This document shows, piece by piece, positions 53,951 through 64,000 of a stretch of DNA of 64,000 nucleotides (its first letter is position 1; each line of letters starts with the position of its first letter). The stretch is from Takakia lepidozioides (Eukaryota > Streptophyta > Takakiopsida > Takakiales > Takakiaceae): contig CM060731.1 in NCBI GenBank assembly GCA_030704615.1, forward strand, positions 53,736,221-53,800,220, written 5' to 3'. Both the position numbers and the translations under genes were made by a program. The notes beneath the pieces were generated by a model. The model worked only from the letters and a program-made list of their open reading frames with translations. It made no database searches and was not told the origin of the DNA.

Positions 53951-54167
53951 TAAATGAAAGTTGATTCTGTGATTATTATTTGTTCTAAAGGAACAACTAC
54001 GGTGGAGGAAGGGGATTCAACGTTTTCCAGATAGTATGAAAATGAATATTAAAAGAATATAGTTCAGTCTGACTCAGAGTCAGTACAATGTATCCCCGCT
54101 TCCTCTGCATCTAAGTCTAAGTATTTTAGAACACCGGATCCACGCTGGATACACCTACGGCTGGCCA

Positions 54168-57100
54168 CTAAAAAGTCAGGGATAGGGACTCGGCCGCGTG
54201 AAGTGCCATTGCTTCGGCATAAACAGGAAGCAGAAAATTGGAAAGGGGGCTGTCGAAAACAGACTCGCCAGAAATGACTGTATCTCCTGAAGATCCACCG
54301 CTGCCTTTCCTGAAAGACAGCCTGAAAAAGTTATTACTGTAACTTTGATGTTATTGAGAAATTGAGTATGGCTCCCAAAGAGGGTTTAGCACTTACTCAC
54401 ATGAAAAGTCGTTGTCGACCTGCTTATCTTCGGGATCGTCATCATTTCGAATTGAATCCGATCAGTCTGTGTGCCTGAAGTGGAGCCAGACAAAAGGGGG
54501 AGGAGCACTGTGTTGTAGAGGTCAGAATCACCCTCCATGCCAAAAAAGGCTTCTTCCGCCTGCCTTGCATGCATGGTAAGTTGCTCCTGCACCAGACAGG
54601 AGAACATGAACAGTTTGGTGGGGGGATTTAAGCAGATGAAACTGTTGAAAGAAAACCAATTCGGAAGGGAAAGAACGAACCTGTGGACACAGAAAGATCG
54701 ACCACCCGTGCAGAGCGGTGGCTGCATGACTCCAGCAGTATTTGCATGAACGCTGGGGACTTTTCCTTTGCACCTCTCCAGGGAGTGCCATCTGGTCTCT
54801 TCAGAGTCTGACTGGACTGCATGAAGTTGTACAAAATGTCATCGACATGGGGCTCATAGGGGGGTTGACGAAACAACCCTGGTCAGAAATCTCAAAGCTG
54901 CGGATGGAGGATGGTGTCTTTGAGGTGCGAATCCTCCGCAGGCAGATCGCCTCGAACATCCTCGTCTGCCAAAGATAGCAGGTTAGTGTGGTAAACACAA
55001 TCTATAGTGGAAGTGTGTACATCGGCTATTCAGAACTCAGACACAAAAAAATCATTTTTATCACGAATCGGTGATGATCGGTGTCGATCATAACAGATTC
55101 TACTAGAGTGGAGCTGCAGAGAACATTGAAACTCATCATGAAAGCACAAGCAGAAGGGAGACGGCATACCAGCTGACCAGGGAAACCCCCTTTCACAAGG
55201 TAGAGGCTGTTCACACAATTCCATGTGCGCAAAACTTCAAACCCTGAAGACTTGAGGTATGATGCCAATGCCCGACGACTATCATTGTCACATGACTGAA
55301 AAAGCAGAAGTGTCCCTGCATCAGAGAGGAAGTTATTACAGAACCCGAACACCCAACTCCAGTAGTTGTCCTCGAATTTGTTCCAGCCTGGCGTCTTGCC
55401 CTTTGGAAGAACTTCTGGCACAGCCTGGCCATCCGGGATGTCGAGAATGACAATGTCGGCCGCATAAGTTTTCTGCACACCGCACACGAAGGTGGGACCT
55501 GTGCTCACCTGCAACAGACATGTTTTTTATAAGAACGATGGCAAGAATGTTTTCAAAGAACGAGACTGAAATACTGCCAACGAAACTTTCAGAGAAAAAG
55601 GAAAGAAACTGGAAATTCTCACCAGATTTAGGAATGAGATCATATTGTCCCAGGTAGGCGAAGGCATCCCAGTGTATCCTCTCTTTCCGACTCTGCATCA
55701 TCGACAGCCAACCCTCATTAACATTTTCATCTCTCCTGCCGAATCAAAACGGGAAGGGTGTGGCTTGTCATCGAACACGCACTAAACAGTGCGGGTATAA
55801 TCTCCAGCAGTAAAGTCCCTGCCCACTCTCCATCTCCTTTTCTTTCTCCTTACCCTTGTCCTTTTTCCTTCTCTTTGGACTTGTCTTTGTCCTTTGGCTT
55901 TGCTGGTGAGATGGCTATGACATCAACAGCCTTGTCTTTTGGTTCGGCCCGCCTTCTTTCCCTTCTGCGCGTTCCCCTGAGCATCAGCTCCTTGGCAGCC
56001 AATGTTGCTATGTTTCGTTGGTACGCTTCGTCAGTCAAAGGCACCAGCATCTCAGTGTTATTGTTCAAGTATTTCATATGCTGTTCTTGAAAGGTCATGT
56101 GCTCCGGTGGGCAGTCAAGGTACCACCCCCAGTCTCTGAAGTGAGAAGGACTCCAGTCCTTCAATATCCCGCAGTATACATGGTTGTATCGTTTGCAGGG
56201 TCCGACCACATGTCAAGATAGTTTGGAATTCCGCTCAGGTGATTTCCTTCTATAAGCACATATTTCGTATACCTGAAAAAAAGGAGATAAAATCCCAACC
56301 CACAAAGCGTCAGTGAGTAAGATGCAAGTAAACAGAATGAAAAAAACATAGATTGAAATGGCTCTGAGAACTGCTCCAAGGACCTTTCAGGACCACAACA
56401 CTGCTCCAGATGTGAATGTCGTCAACGCATTCAAAATATTCCATTCAATGATACTATAAATACACCCTAATATCCAGGTGAATGCAAACTATCGTTTTGG
56501 AATGACACAGACATAGAAGTGAATGTCGTCAACGACATTCACTTTGGATTTGTGAATACCCCTAATCAGCCTAATTATTCCTCAAATGAAGCAAAATCAC
56601 AGGATGGAAATCATAAACTCGAGTAAGGAACCCTCCCGGAAAACTCAATGCACATTCATAACGAACATATCACTGAGGACCTCACAACAACACTGTATGT
56701 GAATGGCGTCAACGCCATTCACAAAATACAACATGAACCAATTACTTAGCTCCCAATCCATGTACATTCAAATTGTCGCTGGTGAATAATACAGACACAG
56801 AGTGAATGTCGTCAACGACATTCTTTGGATTTCTCATAACAGAGCTTATGAAGCCTCCAGATTCCTCGCAAGAGGCAAAAACAATGCAAAACAACTGAAT
56901 GTCTGCATTGACATTCAACAAAATTAAGTGAGGAACCCTCACTGTAACCTCTATGGACATTACAAAAATTTACATAACTCTGAGGACCTCTCAACAACTC
57001 CGGATGTGAATGTCGTCAACGCCATTCAAGGACATTATCAATTCTAATCAGGGACACTATAATTACACCCTTAGATCCTAACCAGGTGAATTCATATACT

Positions 57101-59960
57101 CGCTTAAGAATGACTCAGAGAAAGAAGTGAATGTCGTCAACGACATTCAATCTGGATCTATGATTGCAATCCTTATGAAGCCACATTTTTTCCCCAAAAA
57201 AGCAGTAGATTTCAAGTATGACATTGCACCTGTACACAACTCGCATCATGGCCCACTCTCCTCCAACCTGACTGTCAAAGTCGTTGGACCGTAAAATGTT
57301 ATCCTCTTTGGAGAACTCCCGAAAAAATAATCTCCAGGTGAGACCTCTCCACTTCCTTATGTATGCCTCCAATGACATTTGGGGAGGGAAACATCGAAAT
57401 GTTCAGGTCCTTCAAAGTCTGATCCAGCACAATGACGGCGCGCTTTTCGAGCTGCAAATTTTATATTTGTCAGAATTGCAAAAAGATACTCATCACATAC
57501 TTGAAGAGAAGAAAACGGCATTTTAATACACACCTGACTCCAAAATGTAGCCTTGTGGAGCCAGTTATCAAACACCAAATCACTGATTCCTTCCACCTTT
57601 GTGCCAGGCTGTATGGTGCTCTTTGGGAACTGATTCAAGTCCTTTACTGTTTGATCTGAGTTCCATATCTCCAGCCACCTTATTTTTGTTTGTGGGTCGA
57701 CCATCGATATGGCCAGCCGGTGCAATTTCTCCTGCTGCATCTCCGGATGCACATGCTTGTCATAGTGTGTTTTGATCTGCTGAAGGAACTCAGAACCAAG
57801 TCCAGGATCTACTATTCTAAGCTGCTTTCCGAAGGCGGACATCAATTTGGTTCTTCGCGCATTTCAAACTCCTTCTTTATTGCAGCTTCCACACCCTTTG
57901 ATGTCCTTAGTTCCTCTGGTGTAGTGCGGTAATATTCGGATTTTCCCTTCTCAGCTGCCTCTGCCAGTTCTTGCTGCATTGATTCAAGTAGTGATTAGCA
58001 CCGAAGGGACTACAAACATGTATTCGAAAGTAAACTGATACAGACTCGGGCTTACCGCATACATGTACTCCAGAAACGCCTCTCGTGTCAAAGAATACCA
58101 AGTGCCTGCAGCTCTTCCTGTTTCGCACTTCTTGATGATATTGGGTGGTATACTGTCCGAAAATCATCCAGCTTCATCAGACCAATCCTCTGAATTCGGA
58201 ATAGTGTGTGAACCAAGCTTGTTGTCACATGCGATTTCTCTGTCGATCTGCAAAAACATTGGAAACATTGCATTCCTTAACACTGTTTTTTGGGGATTAA
58301 TAAGACACTACAGAGGAATGAAATCTCCTGGATGACTTACTTGTTCACGTCGTGCATAGCTGTAAGAAGCCTAGCGATGTCGTTTCCAGGATCCAAACCA
58401 TTGCCTCCACAGCAACATGCTTGTCTTTGTCTTTCGCATGGTGTTTCTGAATGTATCCCATCCATGCCAGCAATCGGTGGTTGCCGTCCCAGACGTAGAA
58501 CATGTGGTTGCAAAATTGCTGGGTGTTCTTTCCCATCATGAGGCCCAGCTCGAACTCCTCATTGGCATCTTTCCAGCACTCATCCCAGTTATCACTGATC
58601 TCTGGAGACACTAATGTGCTTTTCCCATTTATCCGTCAGTGACACATAAAAAAACTTGTGCACCAAGTCTATATCCATGCACAAAATCACTCTCCAATTT
58701 TGTTATGTCATGGGAAAGAGGTGGACGCACAACAGGCATTGACATCATCCGGCACAGAGGGATGTCCAGACGCCCTCCAGATACGAGCATGTCCCTTATA
58801 ACCTCCTGAGAGTTTACCTTCTGGAATGACATGAGTTCTTTCACCTTGTCAAGGTAGTGCACTTCAGATTCATCTGCTTCATCTGTATTCTCTGAGCTTT
58901 TTCCGGACTCGTCCCCATCTCCAGATCCTTTCCCCTCTGATCCTGTAGGCTTCGACCTCACAGTTTTCTGCACGATGCCATTCAGTTCTGACTGAGTAAT
59001 TTGCAAATAGTGAACGGCGGTAACGACCATCACTCTGTCTCAAGAAACTCACTATGAATGGTGTGAAATAATTCAGCACAATCTACACAAGCAAAGCTGA
59101 TCCTGCATATTCAAAACAAAAGCGAGAGCGATAGCGAACGGCGTTAACGACAATCACAAAAGATAAGGACCTGCCGGATCGGTGTTGTGTAATGACATCT
59201 ATTGTAAGTGATTGGCGGCAACGACATTCAGTATAGTTTAGGCGGACAGTAAGTGCAGATTATTCAGATTGACTCCATTGTGATGTCGCCACTGGGACGC
59301 TTGAAAGGCAATCAGACAGACAGTATGATCTGAACAACGATGATTGACGTATGCCGACCCTCAGTCTCTCTTCAAACACATAGGTACATAAATCTCATGA
59401 GGAGAATCGAATGGCGTTAACGACGCTCGCAATTCAGTAGTTCCTGCTAAAGAAGGGAAGAGGAAGGACTCCTTGAAAGGCAATCAGACAGACTGTATGA
59501 TCTGAACAACAGTGAATGACGGTACGATAGTCACCCACTCATTGTGCGGTAAACCCTTATAGAAAGCAAATCACCTTTGTGATGGTCTAGCGACATCCCT
59601 GTCTGGGACATTCCACTCAATCTCTACGCATATCTTCAACAATCAAATGTAAGTTAGAGAAAACTTACTGCGCCTTCTTAGGTTTTGAAATTGGATCCCC
59701 TTCTGCAACTTTCCTCTTCCCTCTCACATCTGCTGGAATTTCTGTCTGCTCTAAGGTTTTGGACCTTCTCCCGGTTCGGCGTTCCGCGTGCTTCCACCTC
59801 CTTCAGTGTCCCTGCGAGCATCTCTGCATCCACAGGCTGGCGCACTCTTATCGCCGACTGTGTCACAGCCGCTGCCTCAGTCTCCGTCTGCTCTTGTGAA
59901 AGTCTCCGCGTTCACCTGCTGCCTTGGCCCTGTGTTCTCCAACAAACGACGCCTCGTCAT
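54168..59960 (-). pseudogene. ParB/Srx-like plus DNA methyltransferase-like gene of element B
   Basis: Minus strand, multi-exon. An early exon (to about 59670) is basic and ends KRKVAEGDPISKPKKAQ before a GTAAG donor. The next (58989-58640) has an acidic Ser-rich part, then PLCRMMSMPVVRPPLSHDIT. The DGNHR exon (58611-58345) has MFYVWDGNHRLLAWMGYI. Then come SLVHTLFRIQRIGLMKLDDF (58240), RIVDPGLGSEFLQQIKTHYD (57820), IRWLEIWNSDQTVKDLNQFP (57670), YVLIEGNHLSGIPNYLDMWS (56270), HFRDWGWYLDCPPEHMTFQE (56140) and a Lys/Asp-rich linker. The methyltransferase part: YAADIVILDIPDGQAVPEVL and NYWSWVFGFCNNFLSDAGTL (55450-55320), then SPAFMQILLESC and VVDLSVSTG (54690), then TMHARQAEEAFFGMEGD (54570). The C terminus (FLLPVYAEAMALHAAESLS) stops near 54168. 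The DPPY position reads DIPD. At least one frameshift follows motif I. Confidence 0.68.
56400..57150. promoter_or_regulatory. palindrome array GAATGTCGTCAACGACATTC in an intron of element B
   Basis: Copies near 56412, 56520, 56701, 56801, 57004 and 57126, some with compensating changes (GAATGGCGTCAACGCCATTC at 56701), plus a weak one near 56897. They lie between the exons around 56270 and 57200-57400. The compensating change suggests that pairing of the two arms matters. Confidence 0.8.
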
Positions 59961-60790
59961 TTGCTCTCTTGCTCTGCGTCTCTCTCTAAGGGAAGTAAAA
60001 TAAAGAGACTTTCTTCTCTTTCGTATTGTAGAAGGAACCCTCTCCAGCTTGACTACCACTCTCCTCTAAGCGCGAAAAGTAGAAAACGCAGTGACTCCCG
60101 ATTGCTGCGTTCTTGCTTGTCTCTAGAAGCATCGGATTCCCTCTCGCGTGACCGTTACACATAGTCGTTCCCTTATTAGTGCACATGCCAGCAATTGGTG
60201 TACAGCTGTTCGTATTCAGTTATGGATGTCTGACGTGTGTCGCCCAAAATAAACGGCGTGTTCTTTATTAGAAGGGTTTCAATATTTAAAATAACAGCGA
60301 ATCCCAGAAATCTTGGCACACAGTCTTAAACAAATAAATGTAAATGAACGAGAGTTTGATGACAAATTTTGGAATATCATACACGGTCATCCTTGTTAGC
60401 CAACCCCACATTCGTTTCACATTTGGAACTTTCCAGGTGCGCATGATCATTGGTAGTAGTATAAGATACATTTACTTAATCTGCAATCCCATCCTCAGAT
60501 CCTGTGGCATGCTTCCAGGAAGTCGGCTTTGTTATTGGTTTATTGATGAGGTTCTGATTAACGGTTTTAACAGCTGCCGACACTGCTCCTAGGGATACTC
60601 TGACCACTGGGCCCACAAGAAAAGTAATTAAAATGGACGGCTGCATATCTGGAAAATAACATAATATGCACAGTCGTTGTCTGAGCTTCCTCCGCCATAT
60701 TCTCTGCTCATTCTTCAACTGTGTTCTGGAGACATCAGTAAACCGATTTACACTAGATCTGCGATAGCAAGGTAAACGTACGCGAGGAAG
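59000..60790. promoter_or_regulatory. 5' introns and divergent spacer of element B with degenerate palindromes
   Basis: Palindromes with a TAACG centre occur near 59007 (GAACGGCGGTAACGACCATC), 59130, 59204 and 59405, with weak copies near 59340 and 59510. A duplicated phrase (TTGAAAGGCAATCAGACAGA) occurs at 59300 and 59475. From about 59960 to 60790 I see no gene and no clear palindromes; this is probably the shared promoter. Confidence 0.55.
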
Positions 60791-60794
60791 GAAG

Positions 60795-62636
60795 ATGGCT
60801 TCCTCTGAAGCAGAGTTCTTCTCTGACGACAAACCAGTGTCCGTTCTCCCAGGAAGTCCTTGACAATGGATTTGCAATTGTTCTGGAACATGTCTTGGCT
60901 ACCCGTTTTCAGCTGCAGAATGGCTCCATCTTTTTGGAGAAAGAGGTGTACGATCTTAAAGGGAAGTTGTTGAAATACTCTTTCCAAAACCGTGATGAGA
61001 CGGCTCATATCAGCCAGTGGAGAGTGCGTCCTGGTCGATACAGAGTACTTGGAGAGCCTCGGCGAAAGTCCCTTGGGTCATATGTGACGCCTGGGACTGC
61101 TGCTTCGGTCGTTGAAGACAAGAGGGAGGTGGTGGTGAAAAAAAGAACAGACGTCCTCCACTCCAATCGTTGAGCTTTCGGATTCTTCCGATGATGACAT
61201 AAGTGAAATTCCAAATCCAGTCCTTCCTACTGTGGTTGAGAAGCTGATGAAGAAGATTTGTAGTGTCATTCCAAAATTGCGGGCGATGGGAGGAATGGCT
61301 GGATTCAAAAGTGAGTTGCGGGAATTGATTGGGAATCTTTGAAGCAGGTGCCTGTGAAGTTCTTGCCGGAGACTTTTGATGGCGATATCCTATTCGAGCT
61401 GCCTCCTCCTCCGCGAGTTGGAGGTGTAACAATCATGATGCATGGAATGGACAAGAAACACGACGGGCACCCGTGGTGCAGAACAAAACATCCAATATTC
61501 AGAATGATGACAAGCTTGTTTTCAGGAGGACAGTTTGCAATGGACCTTAGGTGTGATAATTTGAATTGCAGACACTTTCTTCAGTCTGGGTTCATAATCA
61601 AAGCGAATGGGAGGGTCTGGCGGAGAATCCATTTCAGCCTGGGACTGCCCCTCCACCGGCAAACACTTTCGTCTGCAAATTCTGCAAACTTGTGCCATCC
61701 TGCTTGGCGCTCTGCGGAGCAAGAATGTACTATGTTGTCCACCGTTTGAAACAATGACAAGAGCTTGTGTGCATTTCGGATTCCATAACCATCCTGTCTC
61801 GAAGGGGGATTACAGAAGAGTGTTGACAGTATCGAGGTTGATTAAACAGGAGTTCGGGAGAACCCATCCGCAACAACATCTGCAATTGCTCTTGGTGCAA
61901 GCAAGCCCTTCTTGGAAAGCCATATTTTGAGTGAAGGGGATTCTGTGGGGACTAAACTTGACGGTGCAGCATTGACCTGGTCATGGATCATTTCTCCACT
62001 TTAAGTTCACCTAACATTCGGCATCAGATCAATGCATTGAGAATGGGCTCTGGGATCAGAGGCTACATAGACAATATTTTGGAATTGAAACGAGTGAGCA
62101 AGTAGATTACATCCAGGACAATGTATTCCCAGGTCAAGGTGCCATCAAAGTTTCTTTTCAAAATGTCGACTGTTGGGGGAGGGCAGTGGGGTTAGCCTCG
62201 TGAAGCGGATGCAGAAGACTGGGGACTTGCAGAACTGTTTTCTTATGTTTGATCATGTGAAACGAGTGAAGATTGGACGACAATGGCTTGTCATGTCTAC
62301 GATCCAGTGTACCAACGAGTTATGACAATTGCAGTTTGTGACATGCAATCCGAGGATACGGAATCCCAGAAGCTCATGTGGAATTCCCTGATACGTGTCA
62401 TGGGCTACCATGGCTGCCATCTCCAAATTTCGCAGGTTTCATGGCGATAGTGCTCAAGCAAATTTCAATGCTGTTCGTATTGTCTTCGGATCGGGCGACC
62501 CAAAGTGTCTATGCCAGGAAGAGAGCGTACATGTCTATTCCATTGGACACAATCTCTGGAAAAACATACAAAGTCGGACATCAAACCAGAGATGCAGACT
62601 CAGCACCGTAAATTGTGCAAAGAGTAACCTTACGTT
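60795..62636 (+). pseudogene. MULE-like transposase of element B, truncated
   Basis: Starts near ATG 60795 (MASSEAEFFSDDKPVSVLPG), followed after a frame change by LDNGFAIVLEHVLATRFQLQ and SIFLEKEVYDLKGKLLKYSF, like the element A N terminus (TVFLEEETKDAYGNFLESAV). Then MHGMDKKHDGHPWCRTKHP and a Cys region (CDNLNCRHF, CKFCKLVPSCLALCGARMYY, TRACVHFGFHNHPVSKGDYR). The core is split over frames: MFDHVKRV, HVYDPVYQRVMTIAVCDMQ and DSAQANFNAVRIVFG. The sequence is cut by the LTR at 62637, so the CxxH and SWIM parts are missing. At least five frame changes. Confidence 0.75.
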
Positions 62637-63714
62637 TGGTATTTAAGTATCAGATTGCTTCAGCAATCTATCGGATTCCATCAACTCATCCATTCATTCC
62701 ACAGTTTCACTCAGATCTCTCTACACAGTGTGAGTATGAAGTATGAATTAGATTAATATCTATCAAGTATCAGGCTGAAGCCATGGAGTCTCTAATCTGC
62801 TCTACATTACAACTCTACTGCTTGCATTCATCACATCAACAGATCGTTCTCCTCCTACTCCGTGCTCTCCCTCCCTTTTTCTACTCAGAGATGCGCTCTC
62901 CGCTTCATTTCCCCCCAGTGATGTCCGAAGTCCTCCCCAAGAAGCGATCCTCTCCCCCCAGAAGTGATCCTTTTCCAGTCCTCGCTCCTGGCTTTATCTT
63001 CCTACCCATTGTTCTAACCGTTTCCCTCACTAACCGTCATCCGTGAACTAACATGTTCCATTCGCAGATGTTGTTCCCCACAGTCGTTCCCTATCCTGCT
63101 ATCCTTTCCCTATGGTCGTGACAGCTGTGTCAAGCTGTGACTGGCTGTGTGAAACTGTGATGGGCTGTGACTGGTTGTGCGACTGTGTTGGGCTGTGTTG
63201 GGCTGTGTCGAGCTGTGACTGGCTGTGTGACTGTGTCGGGCTGTGACGGGCTGTGTCGGACTGTGACTGGCTGTGCGACTATGTTGAGCTGTGACTGGCT
63301 GTGTTGGACTGTGACTGCGGTTTTGGCTGTGTCGGGCTGTGACTGGCTGTGTGGCTGTGACGGGCTGTGTTGACTGTGACTGGCTGTGTTGGACTGTGAC
63401 CTGTGTTGACTATGACTGGCTGTGTTGGCTGTGTCGGGCTGTGATGGACTATGACGGGCTGTGACGGGCTGTGATGGACTGTGTTGACTGTGACTGGCTG
63501 TGTTGGACTGTGACGGGCTGTGTTGACTGTGACTGGCTGTGTTGGCTGTGTCGGGCTGTGACGGGCTGTGATGGACTGTGTTGGGCTGTGTATCTCCCCC
63601 CCTAAAGCCTGTTGCTGTCACCCCTAAGGCTCCTATTGGTCTCAGTCTGTGTAAAAATTAAGGGTACCCCACAGATCCCGTAGAAGCGTCTAAGTCCTAA
63701 GCAGTCCTCTAACA
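62637..63714 (-). repeat. inverted LTR of the second gypsy family
   Basis: The reverse complement of 13492-14398: it ends with the complement of TGTTAGAGGACTG at 63714 and starts TGGTATTTAAG at 62637. It is longer because the internal GGCTGTGACTGGCTGTGT array (63121-63600) is expanded. The left flank is element B transposase. The right flank is a plus-strand piece of the same retroelement, with no target duplication between the two flanks. Confidence 0.8.
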
Positions 63715-64000
63715 CATGGTGGATTGGAGAATTAAAGAATTTGATGTGAATCAAATTCCCTGTGAAAAAGAAAGGAAAGATTGTCCAAACGATTCTTTCA
63801 GAGGTTCTTGGAATTGCCAGACGGTTGTAAAGAAAACATTCTTAAAGAGTGCATGATGCTGACCCTGAATGGGGTCTGGAGAAAGGAGTGATAAAGATTT
63901 ATCAGGTGGCCTGTAGAGGAAGAGCATGTTGGTTACCAACACTGGTTTATGTGATAGCATTGCTATCCGTAAAGTGAGTAGAGTTTGAAGGCTGGGAGGA
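63715..64000 (+). pseudogene. fragment of the pre-Gag ORF (second gypsy family), runs off the window
   Basis: Matches 14638 onward: VNQIPC for VNQIPYG, then in shifted frames FLELPDGC-, GVIKIYQVACRGRA- and LVYVIAL-like words. Several 1-base changes shift the frame. It continues past the window end, so more of the element may follow. Confidence 0.8.

Larger units (their letters stand above)
54160..62636. mobile_element. element B: diverged relative of element A in mirror orientation, truncated
   Basis: It holds the same two genes, divergent, in reversed order: ParB-methyltransferase gene on the minus strand (left), transposase on the plus strand (right). Protein similarity to element A is evident but moderate, so these are different families and not a recent duplication. 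The right side is cut at 62636 by an LTR. I could not find the left terminus or a target duplication. Confidence 0.75.

Noticed and set aside
63130-63621. Long Ser/Gln/His/Thr-rich frame on the minus strand
   Set aside because: It is a translation of the CACAGCC tandem repeat inside the LTR. The same applies to 13584-13943.

Overview
This is eukaryotic nuclear DNA made almost entirely of transposable elements (TEs), most of them broken by frameshifts and stops. GT..AG introns, CACTA, MULE, LINE and Ty3/gypsy elements and a fragment of plant-type glycolate oxidase point to a streptophyte. The repeat load, and a retrotransposon carrying a cytosine methyltransferase (a combination I recall being reported for charophyte algae), suggest a charophyte such as Chara; that last step is inference. 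I see no intact host gene.

Layout. 1-1305: repeats. 1306-13358: a minus-strand Ty3/gypsy element ordered Gag, protease, C5-DNA methyltransferase (DNMT), RT, RNase H, integrase, PHD finger. Its right-hand (5') part holds pieces of host genes (PAS protein, glycolate oxidase, pseudouridine synthase), and its LTR ends are oddly arranged. 13492-21300: a second, plus-strand Ty3/gypsy element without DNMT, with two ORFs before Gag. 21466-26830: a second copy of the DNMT element, plus strand, cut at both ends. 28000-34923: LINE and CACTA remnants. 36395-37758: short repeats and an LTR-like stretch. 37930-39383: a broken protein-kinase gene. 62637-64000: an inverted LTR of the 13492 family, set head-on against a plus-strand fragment of the same family.

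The most interesting region is 39839-62636. Element A (39839-53349, about 13.5 kb) is a DNA transposon with matching termini and a 9-bp target duplication (GTATTTGAG), sitting inside a scrap of the DNMT element's RT. It encodes a MULE-like DDE/SWIM transposase (minus) and, divergently, a multi-exon gene (plus) with a ParB/sulfiredoxin-like motif (DGNHR) followed by a beta-class-type DNA methyltransferase fold. A third small ORF lies at its left end. Element B (about 54160-62636) is a diverged relative in mirror orientation, truncated by the LTR at 62637. Each element carries its own family of 20-bp palindromes: GAATTTCGGCGCCGAAATTC in A and GAATGTCGTCAACGACATTC in B, identical at 15 of 20 positions. 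They lie between the two divergent genes, in introns and at A's ends, and not in the exons I could define. I infer that they are binding or modification sites for the element's own proteins.

Two unrelated TE lineages in one window thus carry DNA-methyltransferase genes. All functional statements come from reading motifs by eye; no database search was possible.
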